Shown one piece after another: positions 52,291 to 60,638 of a stretch of DNA of 64,000 nucleotides. The translations under genes were made by a program, and so were the position numbers. Within the stretch, counting starts at the first letter, position 1. Every line of letters begins with the position of its first letter. Source of the stretch: Brevundimonas mediterranea (GTDB taxonomy: Bacteria > Pseudomonadota > Alphaproteobacteria > Caulobacterales > Caulobacteraceae); the NCBI RefSeq assembly GCF_014196125.1, contig NZ_JACIDA010000002.1, positions 1 through 64,000 of the forward strand, in the 5' to 3' direction. Below the pieces are notes generated by a model. The model saw nothing but the letters and a program-made list of their open reading frames with translations, was not told the origin of the DNA and searched no databases.

Positions 52291-53181
52291 ATGGATGGGA
52301 TCGAGGGACGCCGGCCCTATGGGGACGAGGGCGAGGGCGGGGGCTATGGCGAGAGCGACGGCGGGGGCGACTATTTCGACCGGCGCCTGACCAACGAGGA
52401 CTTCGTCGATCCGCCGCGCCGACCCTCCTGGGATGGGGCGTCCCAGGACGAGGCGCCGCGGGATGAGGCGTCGCACGAGACGCGGCCGCTGTATGACGGG
52501 CGGCCCGTGCGCGATCCCTATGACCGGGGCGGCGGCTATCGCCGGGCCTCGGACGAGGCGTGGGCGGCGGCGCGCGACGACTATCTGGCCGGCGACACGG
52601 CCGAGACGGTCAGCGCCCGCTACGGCATGGGGGTCAGCACCTTCCGCCTGCGCGCCCGGGACAAGGGCTGGCGGCGCATGGACCAGGTCGATCCCCCCTA
52701 TGATCCGCTGGACCTCAACGAGGCGGCGGACGGCCCGGCCGACTATGGCCGGATGGCGGAGATGGCCCGGATGCGGCTGAACCGCGCGCTGGAGGCCGGC
52801 CGCGCCGTCGAGGCGGCGCGCTGGATGCGCCTGCACCTGGGTCTGACGGCCCTGGCCCGGGATGTGTCGCCGGCCCCGCCGCCTGCGCCCCCCACGCCGG
52901 AAGCGCCGCCGGAAGCGCCGCCGCCCGCCCCGAAGGAACCCGACCTCGCCGCGCGCGCCGAAGCCCTCGCCCAGCAGATCTGCGTCATCGCCCAGGAAGC
53001 CGCCGCCCTGAAGCCCGGCGACTACGCCGGCCGCGACGCCCTGATGGCCCGGATCGACGCGCTGGACGACCTGGAGCCGGCGGTGATTTCAGACAGAATA
53101 GACAATTCAGACGGTGTTTTTTCGGCCGCGGAGTCTGAAACCCCTCTTCCTTCTCCCCCTGCGGGAGAAGGTGGCCCTTAG
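52291..53181 (+). CDS. HTH protein, terminase-small-subunit-like
   Basis: A 296 aa protein. A Gly/Asp-rich, probably disordered N-terminus (1-85) is followed by an HTH region (about 88-128: ARDDYLAGDTAETVSARYGM, STFRLRARDKGWRRM), the pattern of phage terminase small subunits and related chromosomal proteins. A helical, Ala-rich C-terminal region with proline spacer (about 195-235) follows. The last 25 or so residues read through a 55-bp repeat and the family B repeat (PLPSPPAGEGG), so they are probably not native. Function unknown. Confidence 0.65.
   Translation: MDGIEGRRPYGDEGEGGGYGESDGGGDYFDRRLTNEDFVDPPRRPSWDGASQDEAPRDEASHETRPLYDGRPVRDPYDRGGGYRRASDEAWAAARDDYLAGDTAETVSARYGMGVSTFRLRARDKGWRRMDQVDPPYDPLDLNEAADGPADYGRMAEMARMRLNRALEAGRAVEAARWMRLHLGLTALARDVSPAPPPAPPTPEAPPEAPPPAPKEPDLAARAEALAQQICVIAQEAAALKPGDYAGRDALMARIDALDDLEPAVISDRIDNSDGVFSAAESETPLPSPPAGEGGP
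53086..53141 (+). repeat. 55-bp element with TTTCAGAC/GTCTGAAA ends, copy 1
   Basis: The element starts ATTTCAGAC and ends GTCTGAAA, and holds GTGTTTTTTCGGCC inside. The reverse complement of 60724-60778 has the same ends, the same length within one base, the same TGTTTTTTCG block, and a shared GAGTCTGAAA end. It overlaps the 3' part of the HTH gene. Confidence 0.6.
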
Positions 53182-53290
53182 GGTCGGATGAGGGGTCGGT
53201 TCGGCCTCGAAATCTCGGCCATCCGGTGACGGCCTAACCCCTCATCCGACCTAGCTTCGCTCGCCCACCTTCTCCCGCAAGGGGAGAAGG
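53149..53290. repeat. Inverted pair of extragenic repeat family B
   Basis: CCTTCTCCCCCTGCGGGAG at 53149 and its companion ending in GGATGAGGGGT (to 53196) recur in inverted orientation at 53237-53290. The copies differ mainly by a short block (CCCTTAG versus GCGAGCGAAGCTAG). The pair lies between the convergent HTH and DsbA genes and can fold into a very long hairpin, so it may act as a bidirectional terminator. Confidence 0.85.
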
Positions 53291-53301
53291 ATCACCCGCG
53301 C

Positions 53302-53973
53302 CTAGACCTCCGACGCGATCTTCCTCAGCGCCTCTTCGAACACCTGGGCCGGCTGGCCGCCGCTGATCAGATATTTGCCCTCGACCACCACGGCGGGGAC
53401 CGAGCTGATGCCGCGCGACCGCCACAGGTCCTCGGCCGCGCGCACGGCCTGGGCGTAGCGGCCCGAGGCCAGGACCTCGCCCGCCTCGGCCCGGTCCAGG
53501 CCGGCGGCCTCGGCGGCGGTGGTCAGGACGCCGGCGTCGGTCAGGTTGCGGTTGTCGGTGAAGTGGGCCGTGAACAGGGCCTGTTTCAGCGCCTTCTGCT
53601 TCTCCGGCGCGGTCTCGTGGGCCCAGTGCAGCAGGCGGTGGGCGTCGAAGGTGTTCCAGATGCGGCTGTCGTCGGTCATGCGCATGTCGAAGCCGACCTC
53701 GGCGGCGCGGTCGCGGATCATGGCGCGGTTGGCGGCCGACTGTTCCGGGGTGGCGCCGTATTTGCGGCCGATATGCTCGACGATGTTCTCGCCCTCGGGC
53801 GCGATCTGGGGGTTCAGTTCGAAGGGCTGAAACGCAATATCGGCGCCGATCCCCTCGCCCTCCAGCCTGGCCAGCGCCGTCTCCAGCCCGCCCAGGCCGA
53901 CCACGCACCAGGGGCAGACCACGTCGGAGACGAAGTCGATCTTCAGGGTCTTCATCGGCACGGCTTGGGTCAT
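53302..53973 (-). CDS. DsbA family oxidoreductase (FrnE-like)
   Basis: A 223 aa thioredoxin-fold protein. IDFVSDVVCPWCVVGLGGLE (in part) carries the CPWC active site, and the C-terminal SSVPAVVVEGKYLISGGQPA is typical of FrnE/2-hydroxychromene-2-carboxylate isomerase relatives. There is no signal peptide, so it is cytoplasmic. The ATG at 53973 has AGAAGG upstream; a second ATG six codons later is possible. Its role could be thiol-disulfide exchange. Confidence 0.9.
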   Translation of the reverse strand: MTQAVPMKTLKIDFVSDVVCPWCVVGLGGLETALARLEGEGIGADIAFQPFELNPQIAPEGENIVEHIGRKYGATPEQSAANRAMIRDRAAEVGFDMRMTDDSRIWNTFDAHRLLHWAHETAPEKQKALKQALFTAHFTDNRNLTDAGVLTTAAEAAGLDRAEAGEVLASGRYAQAVRAAEDLWRSRGISSVPAVVVEGKYLISGGQPAQVFEEALRKIASEV

Positions 53974-54041
53974 GGCGGGGGCCTTCTGGAACAGCGGGTG
54001 TTGCCAGAATATGGGAAGCAGCCCCCCGAACGCCAGACTGT

Positions 54042-54087
54042 CTCCTCCCCATGAAATGGGGAGGGGGACCCCGAAGGGGTGGAGGGG
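54042..54087. repeat. Extragenic repeat family A, copy 2
   Basis: CTCCTCCCCATGAAATGGGG and then GGGGACCCCGAAGGGGTGG form two adjoining hairpins. The reverse complement of 141-188 is the same element. Confidence 0.75.
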
Positions 54088-54125
54088 CTCTGGACGCCGC
54101 ACAGGCGCCGGGGATGCGGTAAAGA

Positions 54126-54184
54126 CCCCCTCCGTCACGGCGCGAAGGGCGCCGCGCCACCTCCCCGCTGCGCAGGGAGGAGAC
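54126..54184. repeat. Extragenic repeat family A, copy 3 (inverted)
   Basis: Opposite in orientation to copy 2, with CTCCGTCACGGCGCGAAGG and ACCTCCCCGCTGCGCAGGGA. It ends at the 3' end of the DUF1206 gene and could form part of its terminator. Confidence 0.7.
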
Positions 54185-54192
54185 AGCGGGCC

Positions 54193-55104
54193 TCAGCCGA
54201 CCTTCAGATCCCGCGGCGACCGGATCCGGCGCCAGCGCGCCTCCACGAAGGCGAAGGCGCCGAAGGCCATCAGCCCCGCCGCCGTCAGGCCCAGGATCCA
54301 CGAGCCGCCGGGCTGGGCCTCCAGCGCGTCCAGCGCCGCCGCCGTCGTCGTCACCTCGCCCGAGCGCGCGTGCAGCCCCGCCAGAACCACGAACACCCCC
54401 AGCGGCAGATAGGCGAAGCCCCGCGCCCCATACCCCGCCCGCGCCAGGGCCGTCGCCGGCCGGCGCACCGCCTCGGGACAGGCCAGGGCCGCGTCGAAGT
54501 CGTCCCGGAAGGCCCTGACGATATTGCCGACGCCGACCGCCAGCACCACCAGCCCCGCCGCGATCAGCAGCAGGCCGCCGAACGGCAGGTCCAGGATCCA
54601 GGCCGCCTTCTCCTGGTTTTCGGCGATGCTCTCGGCCCGTTCCGCCGCCTGGCTGGTCGCCTCGCCCGCCTCGTCCAGATACTCGAACACCCCCGCCGCC
54701 AGCAGGCCGTAGAACAGGCCGCTGGCCGCCTGGCCCGCCCGCGTGGCCCAGCCCTTCAGGTCGGTTCCCTCATGGTCCGCATCGAACACGGCCTGCAACA
54801 GCCGCCAGCCGACGAAGGCCCACAGGCCCAGGCCCAGCAGCACCAGCCAGACCCGCCCGAACGGCTGCTCCGCCAGCCAGCCCGCCGCCCCGCCCGTGCC
54901 GACCGCGTCGCCGATCCTGTCGGTCGCCGCCAGCAGGGTCAACGCCCCCGCCGACAGATAGACGAAGCCCCGGGCCCCATAGCCGACCCGCGCCGCCCCC
55001 TCGATCAGGGTCGTCAGCTTGGGGATGCGGCGCGTGGCGGGGATACGGCTGCGAATGGTCCGGCCGAAGCCGGCGGCGGCGTGACGAAGACGGGGGGCGG
55101 ACAT
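54193..55104 (-). CDS. DUF1206 membrane protein
   Basis: A 303 aa protein with six membrane segments arranged as three related pairs. Each begins with a repeat of the GYGARGFVYLSAGALTLLA type (ARVGYGARGFVYL, RAGYGARGFAYL). This is DUF1206, an uncharacterised family. I chose the ATG at 55104 (MSAPRLRHA) because the frame before it is a Pro/Arg tract. It lies 55 bases downstream of the histidine kinase. Confidence 0.87.
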   Translation of the reverse strand: MSAPRLRHAAAGFGRTIRSRIPATRRIPKLTTLIEGAARVGYGARGFVYLSAGALTLLAATDRIGDAVGTGGAAGWLAEQPFGRVWLVLLGLGLWAFVGWRLLQAVFDADHEGTDLKGWATRAGQAASGLFYGLLAAGVFEYLDEAGEATSQAAERAESIAENQEKAAWILDLPFGGLLLIAAGLVVLAVGVGNIVRAFRDDFDAALACPEAVRRPATALARAGYGARGFAYLPLGVFVVLAGLHARSGEVTTTAAALDALEAQPGGSWILGLTAAGLMAFGAFAFVEARWRRIRSPRDLKVG

Positions 55105-55158
55105 GACGGCTCCAGCGCGGCGGAGCGGTTCAACGCGCCCGCCCACCGATAGCTCCCT

Positions 55159-56598
55159 TTAGGCCGCCTGCGCCGCCGGCAGCTCCAGCACGACCTTCAA
55201 CCCGCCCATCTCGCTGTCGCCCAGGGTCAGCCGCCCGCCATAGGCCCGCGTCAGGTCCTCGACGATCGACAGACCCAGGCCCGAGCCGGGCGCGCTCTCG
55301 TCCAGCCGGGCGCCGCGCTTCATCACCGTCTCGCGCTGGTCGGCAGGCAGGCCGGGGCCGTCGTCCTCGACCACCACAATCATCTGGCCCAGGCCGCTGG
55401 CCCCGGCCGAGACCCGCACCCGCCGCATGGCGAACTTGGCCGCGTTCTCGATCAGATTGCCCAGGATCTCCTGCAGGTCCTGACGTTCGCCCAGGAAGGC
55501 CAGGTCGTCGGGCGCGCGCCAGTCGATCTCGGCGCCCTTGTCGCGGAAGACCTGCTCGATCATGACCGCCAGCTCGTCCAGCACCTCGGGCACGGGCGTG
55601 GTCTCGCCCAGGCCGTGGGCGGCGCGGGCGGCGGCGCGGGCGCGGCGCAGATGGTGGTCGACCTGGCCCTGCATGACCCGGGTCTGGCGCCGCACCAGTT
55701 CGGGCAGCGGGCCTTCCGCAGTCCCCGCCTCGGCCAGCATGACCGAGATCGGGGTCTTCAGCGCATGGGCCAGGTTGCCGACATGGGTGCGCTGGCGCTC
55801 GACCACCTCCTGGTTATGGTCCAGCAGCCGGTTGACCTGCTCGGCCAGGGGCTGGATCTCCAGCGGATAGGACCGTTCGATCCGCGCCGCCTGGCCGTGG
55901 CGCACGGCCGCGATCTCGTTACGTAGATCGTACAGGGGCCGCAAGCCCACCTGAACCTGAATGAAGACCGCCGACACCAGGATGAAGCCCAGGATCAGCA
56001 GGGCGACCCAGGTCAGGGTGGCGAACTGGCGGGTGTCCACGTCGACGTTGGACCGGTCGATGGCGGCGAAGAAGACCACCGGCGTGGTCCGTCCCGGCAG
56101 GGACTTCATGCTGGCCGCCACCCGCAGCGGCTCGCCCGCCGGGCCTGTGGCGTTATAGGTGATGGTCTGGCCATAGGCGTCGTCCAGCCGCCCCGGCAGG
56201 TCCGTCGGCACTGTCAGGTCCTCGCCGTACAGCGAGTCCGAGCGGGTGATGATCCGTAGCCCCCCGGCCGGGGTCGGCTCGGCCGTCATCCAGTATTTGC
56301 CGGAAAACACCCGCAGGGTGGGGGCGTCCATGATCTGGGGCGTCAGAACCTTGCCGCTCGCCGTCACCGTGCGCACCACCAGCTCGTCGGTGGTCTCGCT
56401 CAGCACGTTTCCCAGGCGGCGCAGGGCCGATTCCTGGAACTGGTTGGTCAGGACGAAACCGGTCGCCACCAGGGCCAGCAGAATCCAGCCGGCGGCCAGC
56501 CAGATCAGCCGCCGCGTCAGCGACTTGCCGGGCCGCCCGAACCAGCGGCCCCAGCCGCCAGGCGGCGTCCGCCGCGCCCCAGCCCCCGCTTCGGTCAT
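55159..56598 (-). CDS. Sensor histidine kinase (PhoQ-like)
   Basis: A 479 aa membrane sensor. It has two membrane helices (about 32-52 and 192-212) flanking a periplasmic domain of about 140 residues, a HAMP linker, the H-box NLAHALKTPISVMLAEAG, N-box NLIENAAKFA, G1 EDDGPGLP and G2 GSGLGLSIV. The arrangement matches PhoQ-type kinases, though the ligand is unknown. It is the last gene of an operon with the regulator and the small exported protein. Confidence 0.92.
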   Translation of the reverse strand: MTEAGAGARRTPPGGWGRWFGRPGKSLTRRLIWLAAGWILLALVATGFVLTNQFQESALRRLGNVLSETTDELVVRTVTASGKVLTPQIMDAPTLRVFSGKYWMTAEPTPAGGLRIITRSDSLYGEDLTVPTDLPGRLDDAYGQTITYNATGPAGEPLRVAASMKSLPGRTTPVVFFAAIDRSNVDVDTRQFATLTWVALLILGFILVSAVFIQVQVGLRPLYDLRNEIAAVRHGQAARIERSYPLEIQPLAEQVNRLLDHNQEVVERQRTHVGNLAHALKTPISVMLAEAGTAEGPLPELVRRQTRVMQGQVDHHLRRARAAARAAHGLGETTPVPEVLDELAVMIEQVFRDKGAEIDWRAPDDLAFLGERQDLQEILGNLIENAAKFAMRRVRVSAGASGLGQMIVVVEDDGPGLPADQRETVMKRGARLDESAPGSGLGLSIVEDLTRAYGGRLTLGDSEMGGLKVVLELPAAQAA

Positions 56599-56608
56599 TG
56601 CGGCGTGA

Positions 56609-57289
56609 TCACGCCGCCTCGGATTCGCCCGTCAGGGGCGCCAGGCGATAGCCCAGGCCGCGGACGGTCTCGATCCGGTCGGATCCGATCTTCTTGCGCA
56701 GCCGGCCGATAAAGACCTCGATGGTGTTGGAATCCCGATCGAAATCCTGATCGTACAGATGTTCGACCAACTCCGTGCGGCTGATGACCCGGCCCTGGTG
56801 CATCATCATATAGTGCAGCAGCCGGTACTCCAGCGAGGTCAGGCGCAGGGGCTCGCCGTTGACATTGGCGCGGGCCGCGCGCGGATCCAGCCGCAGGCCG
56901 CCGCACGACAGGGTGGCGGAGGCGATGCCGGCCGACCGGCGCAGCAGGGCCCGCAGGCGCGCCAGCAGTTCCTCGGTATGGAAGGGTTTGGTCAGATAGT
57001 CGTCGGCCCCGGCGTCAAAGCCCGACACCTTGTCCGACCATGCGCCGCGCGCCGTCAGGATCAGGACCGGGGTCGCCTTGCCCTCGCGCCGCCAGCGCTC
57101 CAGCACGGAGACCCCGTCGATCTTGGGCAGGCCCAGGTCCAGCACGATCACGTCATAGGGTTCGGTGTCGCCCAGGAACCAGGCCTCTTCGCCGTCGGCG
57201 GCGTGATCCACCGCATAGCCGGCGTCGGCCAGGGCGCCCTTCAGCTGACGCGACAGGTCGGCGTCGTCTTCAACCAGCAGGACACGCAT
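56609..57289 (-). CDS. Two-component response regulator (PhoP/OmpR type)
   Basis: A 226 aa regulator. The receiver domain has acidic residues EDD (7-9), the phosphorylated Asp in VIVLDLGLPKIDG (Asp51) and Lys in YLTKPF (about 101). A C-terminal winged helix (about 130-222) ends with IGSDRIETVRGLGYRL. It partners the kinase at 55159-56598 and likely activates its own operon. Confidence 0.95.
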   Translation of the reverse strand: MRVLLVEDDADLSRQLKGALADAGYAVDHAADGEEAWFLGDTEPYDVIVLDLGLPKIDGVSVLERWRREGKATPVLILTARGAWSDKVSGFDAGADDYLTKPFHTEELLARLRALLRRSAGIASATLSCGGLRLDPRAARANVNGEPLRLTSLEYRLLHYMMMHQGRVISRTELVEHLYDQDFDRDSNTIEVFIGRLRKKIGSDRIETVRGLGYRLAPLTGESEAA

Positions 57290-57291
57290 CT

Positions 57292-57618
57292 TCAGTCTTC
57301 TCCCACCACGCGGCCCGAACGGGCGTCCACGCGAATATCAGCGACCCGCCCGCCGGGGTATTCCCAGCGCACCACCACCGTGTCGCCGCGCGGGCTGACG
57401 CCCAGCATGCGTCCGTCGCGGCCGGCCCCGACCCGACGCACCACGGCGCCCAGATCGGCGCGCGGCCCGTCGGCCGAGGGTCGGTCCCGCGAGGGGGCGT
57501 CGCGGCGCTGATCCTGCTGCGGACGCTCTCGGTCCTGGTCGCGCGACTGCGCCAGGGCCTGGGTCGCGGGGACCAGGGCCATCAGGGCGGCGATCAGGAG
57601 GGCGCGGGTGCGGTTCAT
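57292..57618 (-). CDS. PepSY-like exported protein
   Basis: A 108 aa protein with a signal peptide (about 1-23, cleaved after ALA) and a Gln/Arg/Asp-rich linker (about 24-52). The C-terminal part (about 55-108: VVRRVGAGRDGRMLGVSPRG, VRWEYPGGRVADIRVDARSG) is similar to PepSY domains, which often regulate peptidases or kinases from the periplasm. It lies 2 bases upstream of the response regulator, so it may tune the sensor. Confidence 0.83.
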   Translation of the reverse strand: MNRTRALLIAALMALVPATQALAQSRDQDRERPQQDQRRDAPSRDRPSADGPRADLGAVVRRVGAGRDGRMLGVSPRGDTVVVRWEYPGGRVADIRVDARSGRVVGED

Positions 57619-57859
57619 GAAGTCGCTTCTACGGGGCCGGCTCTGAACAGCCGCTGAACGGGGTGTTTGGAAACGGGCGATACGGCCGAAAAGCCGCACA
57701 TCCGTCGCATCTATAACAGAGATCGCGCGAACGGGCCTTCCTGTGCCGAAAAGATGAACGCTGACTGAAACGCGGCGTTCAGATCGGGCTCAGGCGGGAG
57801 GTGGCTTTCTGGGGACATCGCAGCCCAGCCGGGTTGCCCGCACCAGAAGGAACGATCCG

Positions 57860-58243
57860 ATGCTGAACAAGAAGGCCTTCCTGCCCGCCCTCATCCTCGC
57901 CGCCGCCGCGTCGGCCGCCCTGCCCGTCGCCGCCCAGTCCTATGGGCCGTCCCATCACGCCCGACCGCCTGTCCATCATGCGGGTTACGGAAACTGGCAA
58001 TCGATCAACGCCCGCCAGGCCAATCTGGACCGCCGCATCGACCAGGGCGTCCGCTCGGGCCAGCTCAGCCGCCGCGAGGCCACCCGCCTGCGCGGAGAGT
58101 TCAACGGTCTGTTGCGGCTTGAGGCCAACTATCGTCGCGGCGGCCTGACCGCCTGGGAACGCACCGACCTGGACCGTCGCTTCGACCGTCTCTCGGCCCA
58201 GATCCGCAACGAACGCCACGATTGGGACCACCGTCGCGGCTGA
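57860..58243 (+). CDS. Small exported hypothetical protein
   Basis: A 127 aa protein with a signal peptide (1-25, cleaved after VAA). The mature part has a His-rich start (SHHARPPVHH), then helices with NLDRRIDQGVRSGQLSRREA and a DRLSAQIRNERHDWD-like end. This Arg/Glu pattern is common in small periplasmic proteins of Caulobacterales. No function known. It is divergent from the two-component operon, 241 bases away. Confidence 0.75.
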   Translation: MLNKKAFLPALILAAAASAALPVAAQSYGPSHHARPPVHHAGYGNWQSINARQANLDRRIDQGVRSGQLSRREATRLRGEFNGLLRLEANYRRGGLTAWERTDLDRRFDRLSAQIRNERHDWDHRRG

Positions 58244-58247
58244 TCCT

Positions 58248-58286
58248 CCGCGGGCATCCTCGGGCTTGACCCGAGGATGCCCGCGG
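58248..58286. repeat. 17-bp perfect palindrome
   Basis: CCGCGGGCATCCTCGGG (58248-58264) and its exact complement (58270-58286) flank CTTGA. This is another common alphaproteobacterial extragenic palindrome; it also ends the transcript of the small exported gene and precedes the end of the MarR gene. Confidence 0.9.
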
Positions 58287-58304
58287 GGGTGACGGGCGGG
58301 GAAG

Positions 58305-58919
58305 TCAGGCGACCTCGACCACCTTCAGCTTGGGCTTCTTGAGCTTGGAGGTCTTGGCCGGGCGGACCGCCTTCTTGGCGGCCTTTTCGGCCTTCTTGGC
58401 TTCCTTCTCGGCCAGTTTCGCAGCCTTCTTGGCGGCCTTGGCCTCGGCCTTGGCGGCGTCGGGGGCGGCGTCGGCGGCGGCGGCCAGTTCGGCCAGCTGG
58501 GCCAGGAAGGTCTCGCGCTGGCCCTTGGGCAGCAGGGCCATGATCCGCTTGTCGGCGGCCTCGACCAGCGGCCGGGCGGCCTCGAGCCGGGCGGCGCCCT
58601 CCGTGGACAGACGGACCGCCTTGGCGCGGGCGTCCAGGGTCGAGCGTTCGCGCTCCAGCAGGCCCTTGGCGGTCATGCGGGTGACCAGGTCGGCCAGGGT
58701 CGAGCGGTCGATGCCGGTCATCCGCACCAGTTCCGTCTGGGTCAGGCCGGCCTTCAGCGAAGCGGCCTCAAGCACGGCGAACTGGCGCTGGGTCAGGCCG
58801 TCGGCGCCCATTTCCTCGGAATAGATGTCCAGCGCAAGTTGCAGCGCGCGGTGCATCAGATGGCTGGGCGAGGTGGCCAGAGGCCCGACCTTGCGCAACG
58901 CCTTGCCAGACTTGACCAT
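58305..58919 (-). CDS. MarR family regulator with histone-H1-like tail
   Basis: A 204 aa protein. The MarR fold (about 15-145) has HTH text LTQTELVRMTGIDRSTLADL (59-78) and a wing ERSTLDARAKAVRLS. Unusually, residues about 157-200 form a Lys/Ala tail (AKAAKKAAKLAEKEAKKAEK) like histone H1 or AlgR3-type proteins. The ATG at 58919 has GGGGGA upstream; two earlier in-frame ATGs (58946, 58952) are possible. The tail may bind DNA nonspecifically. Confidence 0.87.
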   Translation of the reverse strand: MVKSGKALRKVGPLATSPSHLMHRALQLALDIYSEEMGADGLTQRQFAVLEAASLKAGLTQTELVRMTGIDRSTLADLVTRMTAKGLLERERSTLDARAKAVRLSTEGAARLEAARPLVEAADKRIMALLPKGQRETFLAQLAELAAAADAAPDAAKAEAKAAKKAAKLAEKEAKKAEKAAKKAVRPAKTSKLKKPKLKVVEVA

Positions 58920-59044
58920 ATCGACCGTCCCCCGAGTGTCTTTCATCCGCATGCGTACCAGCAGCGTTTTAAGATTTGACGCGAGACGTATGTCACTTTC
59001 GCGACATTCCGTCTGTAGGCTCCCGTGGTTCCGTCGGACGCGCG

Positions 59045-59701
59045 CTACATTCCCGTGTCGGGAGAAATGGGGCCGGGCTCTTCGTCCTTGGTCATGTTCT
59101 TCATGATGAGCGGCACCTGGGACAGGCCGAAGATCGAGGCGGCGATCCACAGGACCCCGCGGAAACTGGTCCAGACGTCGTTCGGATTTGGGGTGTCGCG
59201 GCCCAGGGCATGCCAGAGGGCGGTCACGGCGGCGGGGCTGCGGAAGATCTCGTTCAGGATCGCCACCGCCAGGAAATACAGGCCGTAGCGCAGGGTCAGG
59301 GTGCGCCAGGCGGCGTCATTGACCTTGATGGCCGAGCCCAGCAGGGCCTTGAACGGATATTTCTTCAGCGGGATCGACCCCAGCAGGATCACCGCCAGCA
59401 GGCCGTTCTGCACCGTCAGCTTCAGCTTCACATAGAGGTCGTCATGGGTGAGGACGGTCAGCAGGCCGAACACCAGGGCGAACAGGCCGGTGATCAGCGG
59501 CAGGGGGGCGAACCGCCGCTCCACCGCATAACCGATGATCAGGGCCAGGCCCGAGGCGCCGACCAGGACCCAGGTCGCCAGGATCATGTCCCGGCTGACG
59601 AAATAGCTGATCATGAAGGCGGCCAGGGCGCCGAAATCGACGAGCTGGCGGATCCACTGGCGGTTCTTCTTCGGTTCGGGAGAAGCGGTCGTGTCGGTCA
59701 T
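59045..59701 (-). CDS. yciB: Inner membrane-spanning protein YciB (septation protein A family)
   Basis: A 218 aa protein with about six membrane helices. RQLVDFGALAAFMISYF, PLITGLFALVFGLLT and KPTVQNGLLAVILL-like text (KLTVQNGLLAVILLGS) match YciB/IspZ, which acts in envelope maintenance and cell division. The start is one base after the ftsY stop, so ftsY and yciB form an operon. Confidence 0.92.
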   Translation of the reverse strand: MTDTTASPEPKKNRQWIRQLVDFGALAAFMISYFVSRDMILATWVLVGASGLALIIGYAVERRFAPLPLITGLFALVFGLLTVLTHDDLYVKLKLTVQNGLLAVILLGSIPLKKYPFKALLGSAIKVNDAAWRTLTLRYGLYFLAVAILNEIFRSPAAVTALWHALGRDTPNPNDVWTSFRGVLWIAASIFGLSQVPLIMKNMTKDEEPGPISPDTGM

Positions 59702-59702
59702 G

Positions 59703-60638
59703 TCAGTCTTCCAGTCCCACCAGCGAGCGGGAGAAGGCGCGGGCGTCGAAAGGTTGCAGGTCGTCGATCCCCTCGCCCACGCCGATCAGCATAAGCGGGG
59801 CGTCGGACGCCTGGGCCACGGGCACCAGCACCCCGCCGCGCGCCGTGCCGTCCAGCTTGGTCATGACGATGCCGGTGACGAAGGCGGTGCGGCCGAAGAT
59901 CTGTTCCTGGGCCAGGGCGTTGCGGCCGACCGTGGCGTCCAGCACCAGCAGGGTGTCGTGGGGGGCCGCCGGATCGATCTTCTTCAGCACGCGCACGATC
60001 TTGAGCAGTTCGTCCATCAGGGCCGACTTGTTCTGCAGCCGGCCGGCCGTATCGACCAGGACGACGTCGAACCCCTCGGCCCGGGCCTTGGCGTAGGCGT
60101 CGAAGACCAGGCCGGCGGCGTCGGCGCCGTCGCGGCGGCTCTCGAACTCGGCGCCGGCCCGGTCGGCCCAGACCTTCAGCTGTTCGCGGGCGGCGGCGCG
60201 GAAGGTGTCGCCGGCGACGATCATCACCTTGGCGCCCTTGGCCGTCAGGTCGGCGGCGATCTTGCCCAGGGTCGTGGTCTTGCCCGAGCCGTTCACCCCG
60301 ACGAACAGGACGACATAGGGTTTGGGCCCGCTCAGCGGGTCGAAGGTCGCCTGGCGCGGCGAAAGCTCGGCGGCGACGGCCTCGGCCAGGGCCTCCTTGA
60401 CCTCATGTTCCTGGGCGTCCTTGCCGAACTTCAGCGCCCGGAAGCGTTCGACGATCCGGGCCGAGGCGGCGGGGCCGATATCGCTCTCCAGCAGATGCTC
60501 TTCCAGCTGTTCCAGCGCCGCCTCGGACAAGGGTTCCTTGACGAAGCTGGCGACGACCTGATCGGTCATCTGTTTGGAGGAGCGCGAGAGCCCCGCGGAC
60601 AGGCGCTGGAACCAGCCCTTTTTCGGCGTATCGGTCAT
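59703..60638 (-). CDS. ftsY: Signal recognition particle receptor FtsY
   Basis: SRP receptor GTPase that targets nascent membrane proteins. The 311 aa protein is the short form without a long acidic A domain. The N domain (about 10-100) is followed by the G domain: G1 GVNGSGKTTT, AGDTFRAAAREQL, G3 DTAGRLQNK and G4 TKLDGTARGG. The order with yciB is usual for alphaproteobacteria. Confidence 0.96.
   Translation of the reverse strand: MTDTPKKGWFQRLSAGLSRSSKQMTDQVVASFVKEPLSEAALEQLEEHLLESDIGPAASARIVERFRALKFGKDAQEHEVKEALAEAVAAELSPRQATFDPLSGPKPYVVLFVGVNGSGKTTTLGKIAADLTAKGAKVMIVAGDTFRAAAREQLKVWADRAGAEFESRRDGADAAGLVFDAYAKARAEGFDVVLVDTAGRLQNKSALMDELLKIVRVLKKIDPAAPHDTLLVLDATVGRNALAQEQIFGRTAFVTGIVMTKLDGTARGGVLVPVAQASDAPLMLIGVGEGIDDLQPFDARAFSRSLVGLED

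Noticed and set aside
49738..53181. Prophage remnant
   Set aside because: A Dam-like methyltransferase, a ParB-like protein and a terminase-small-like HTH could suggest a phage, but no integrase, capsid, large terminase or att-like repeats were found, and the HTH gene has high GC unlike the island.
57660..57860. Possible tRNA or small RNA between the sensor operon and the exported gene
   Set aside because: No cloverleaf, no T-loop motif and no terminator-like hairpin was found.
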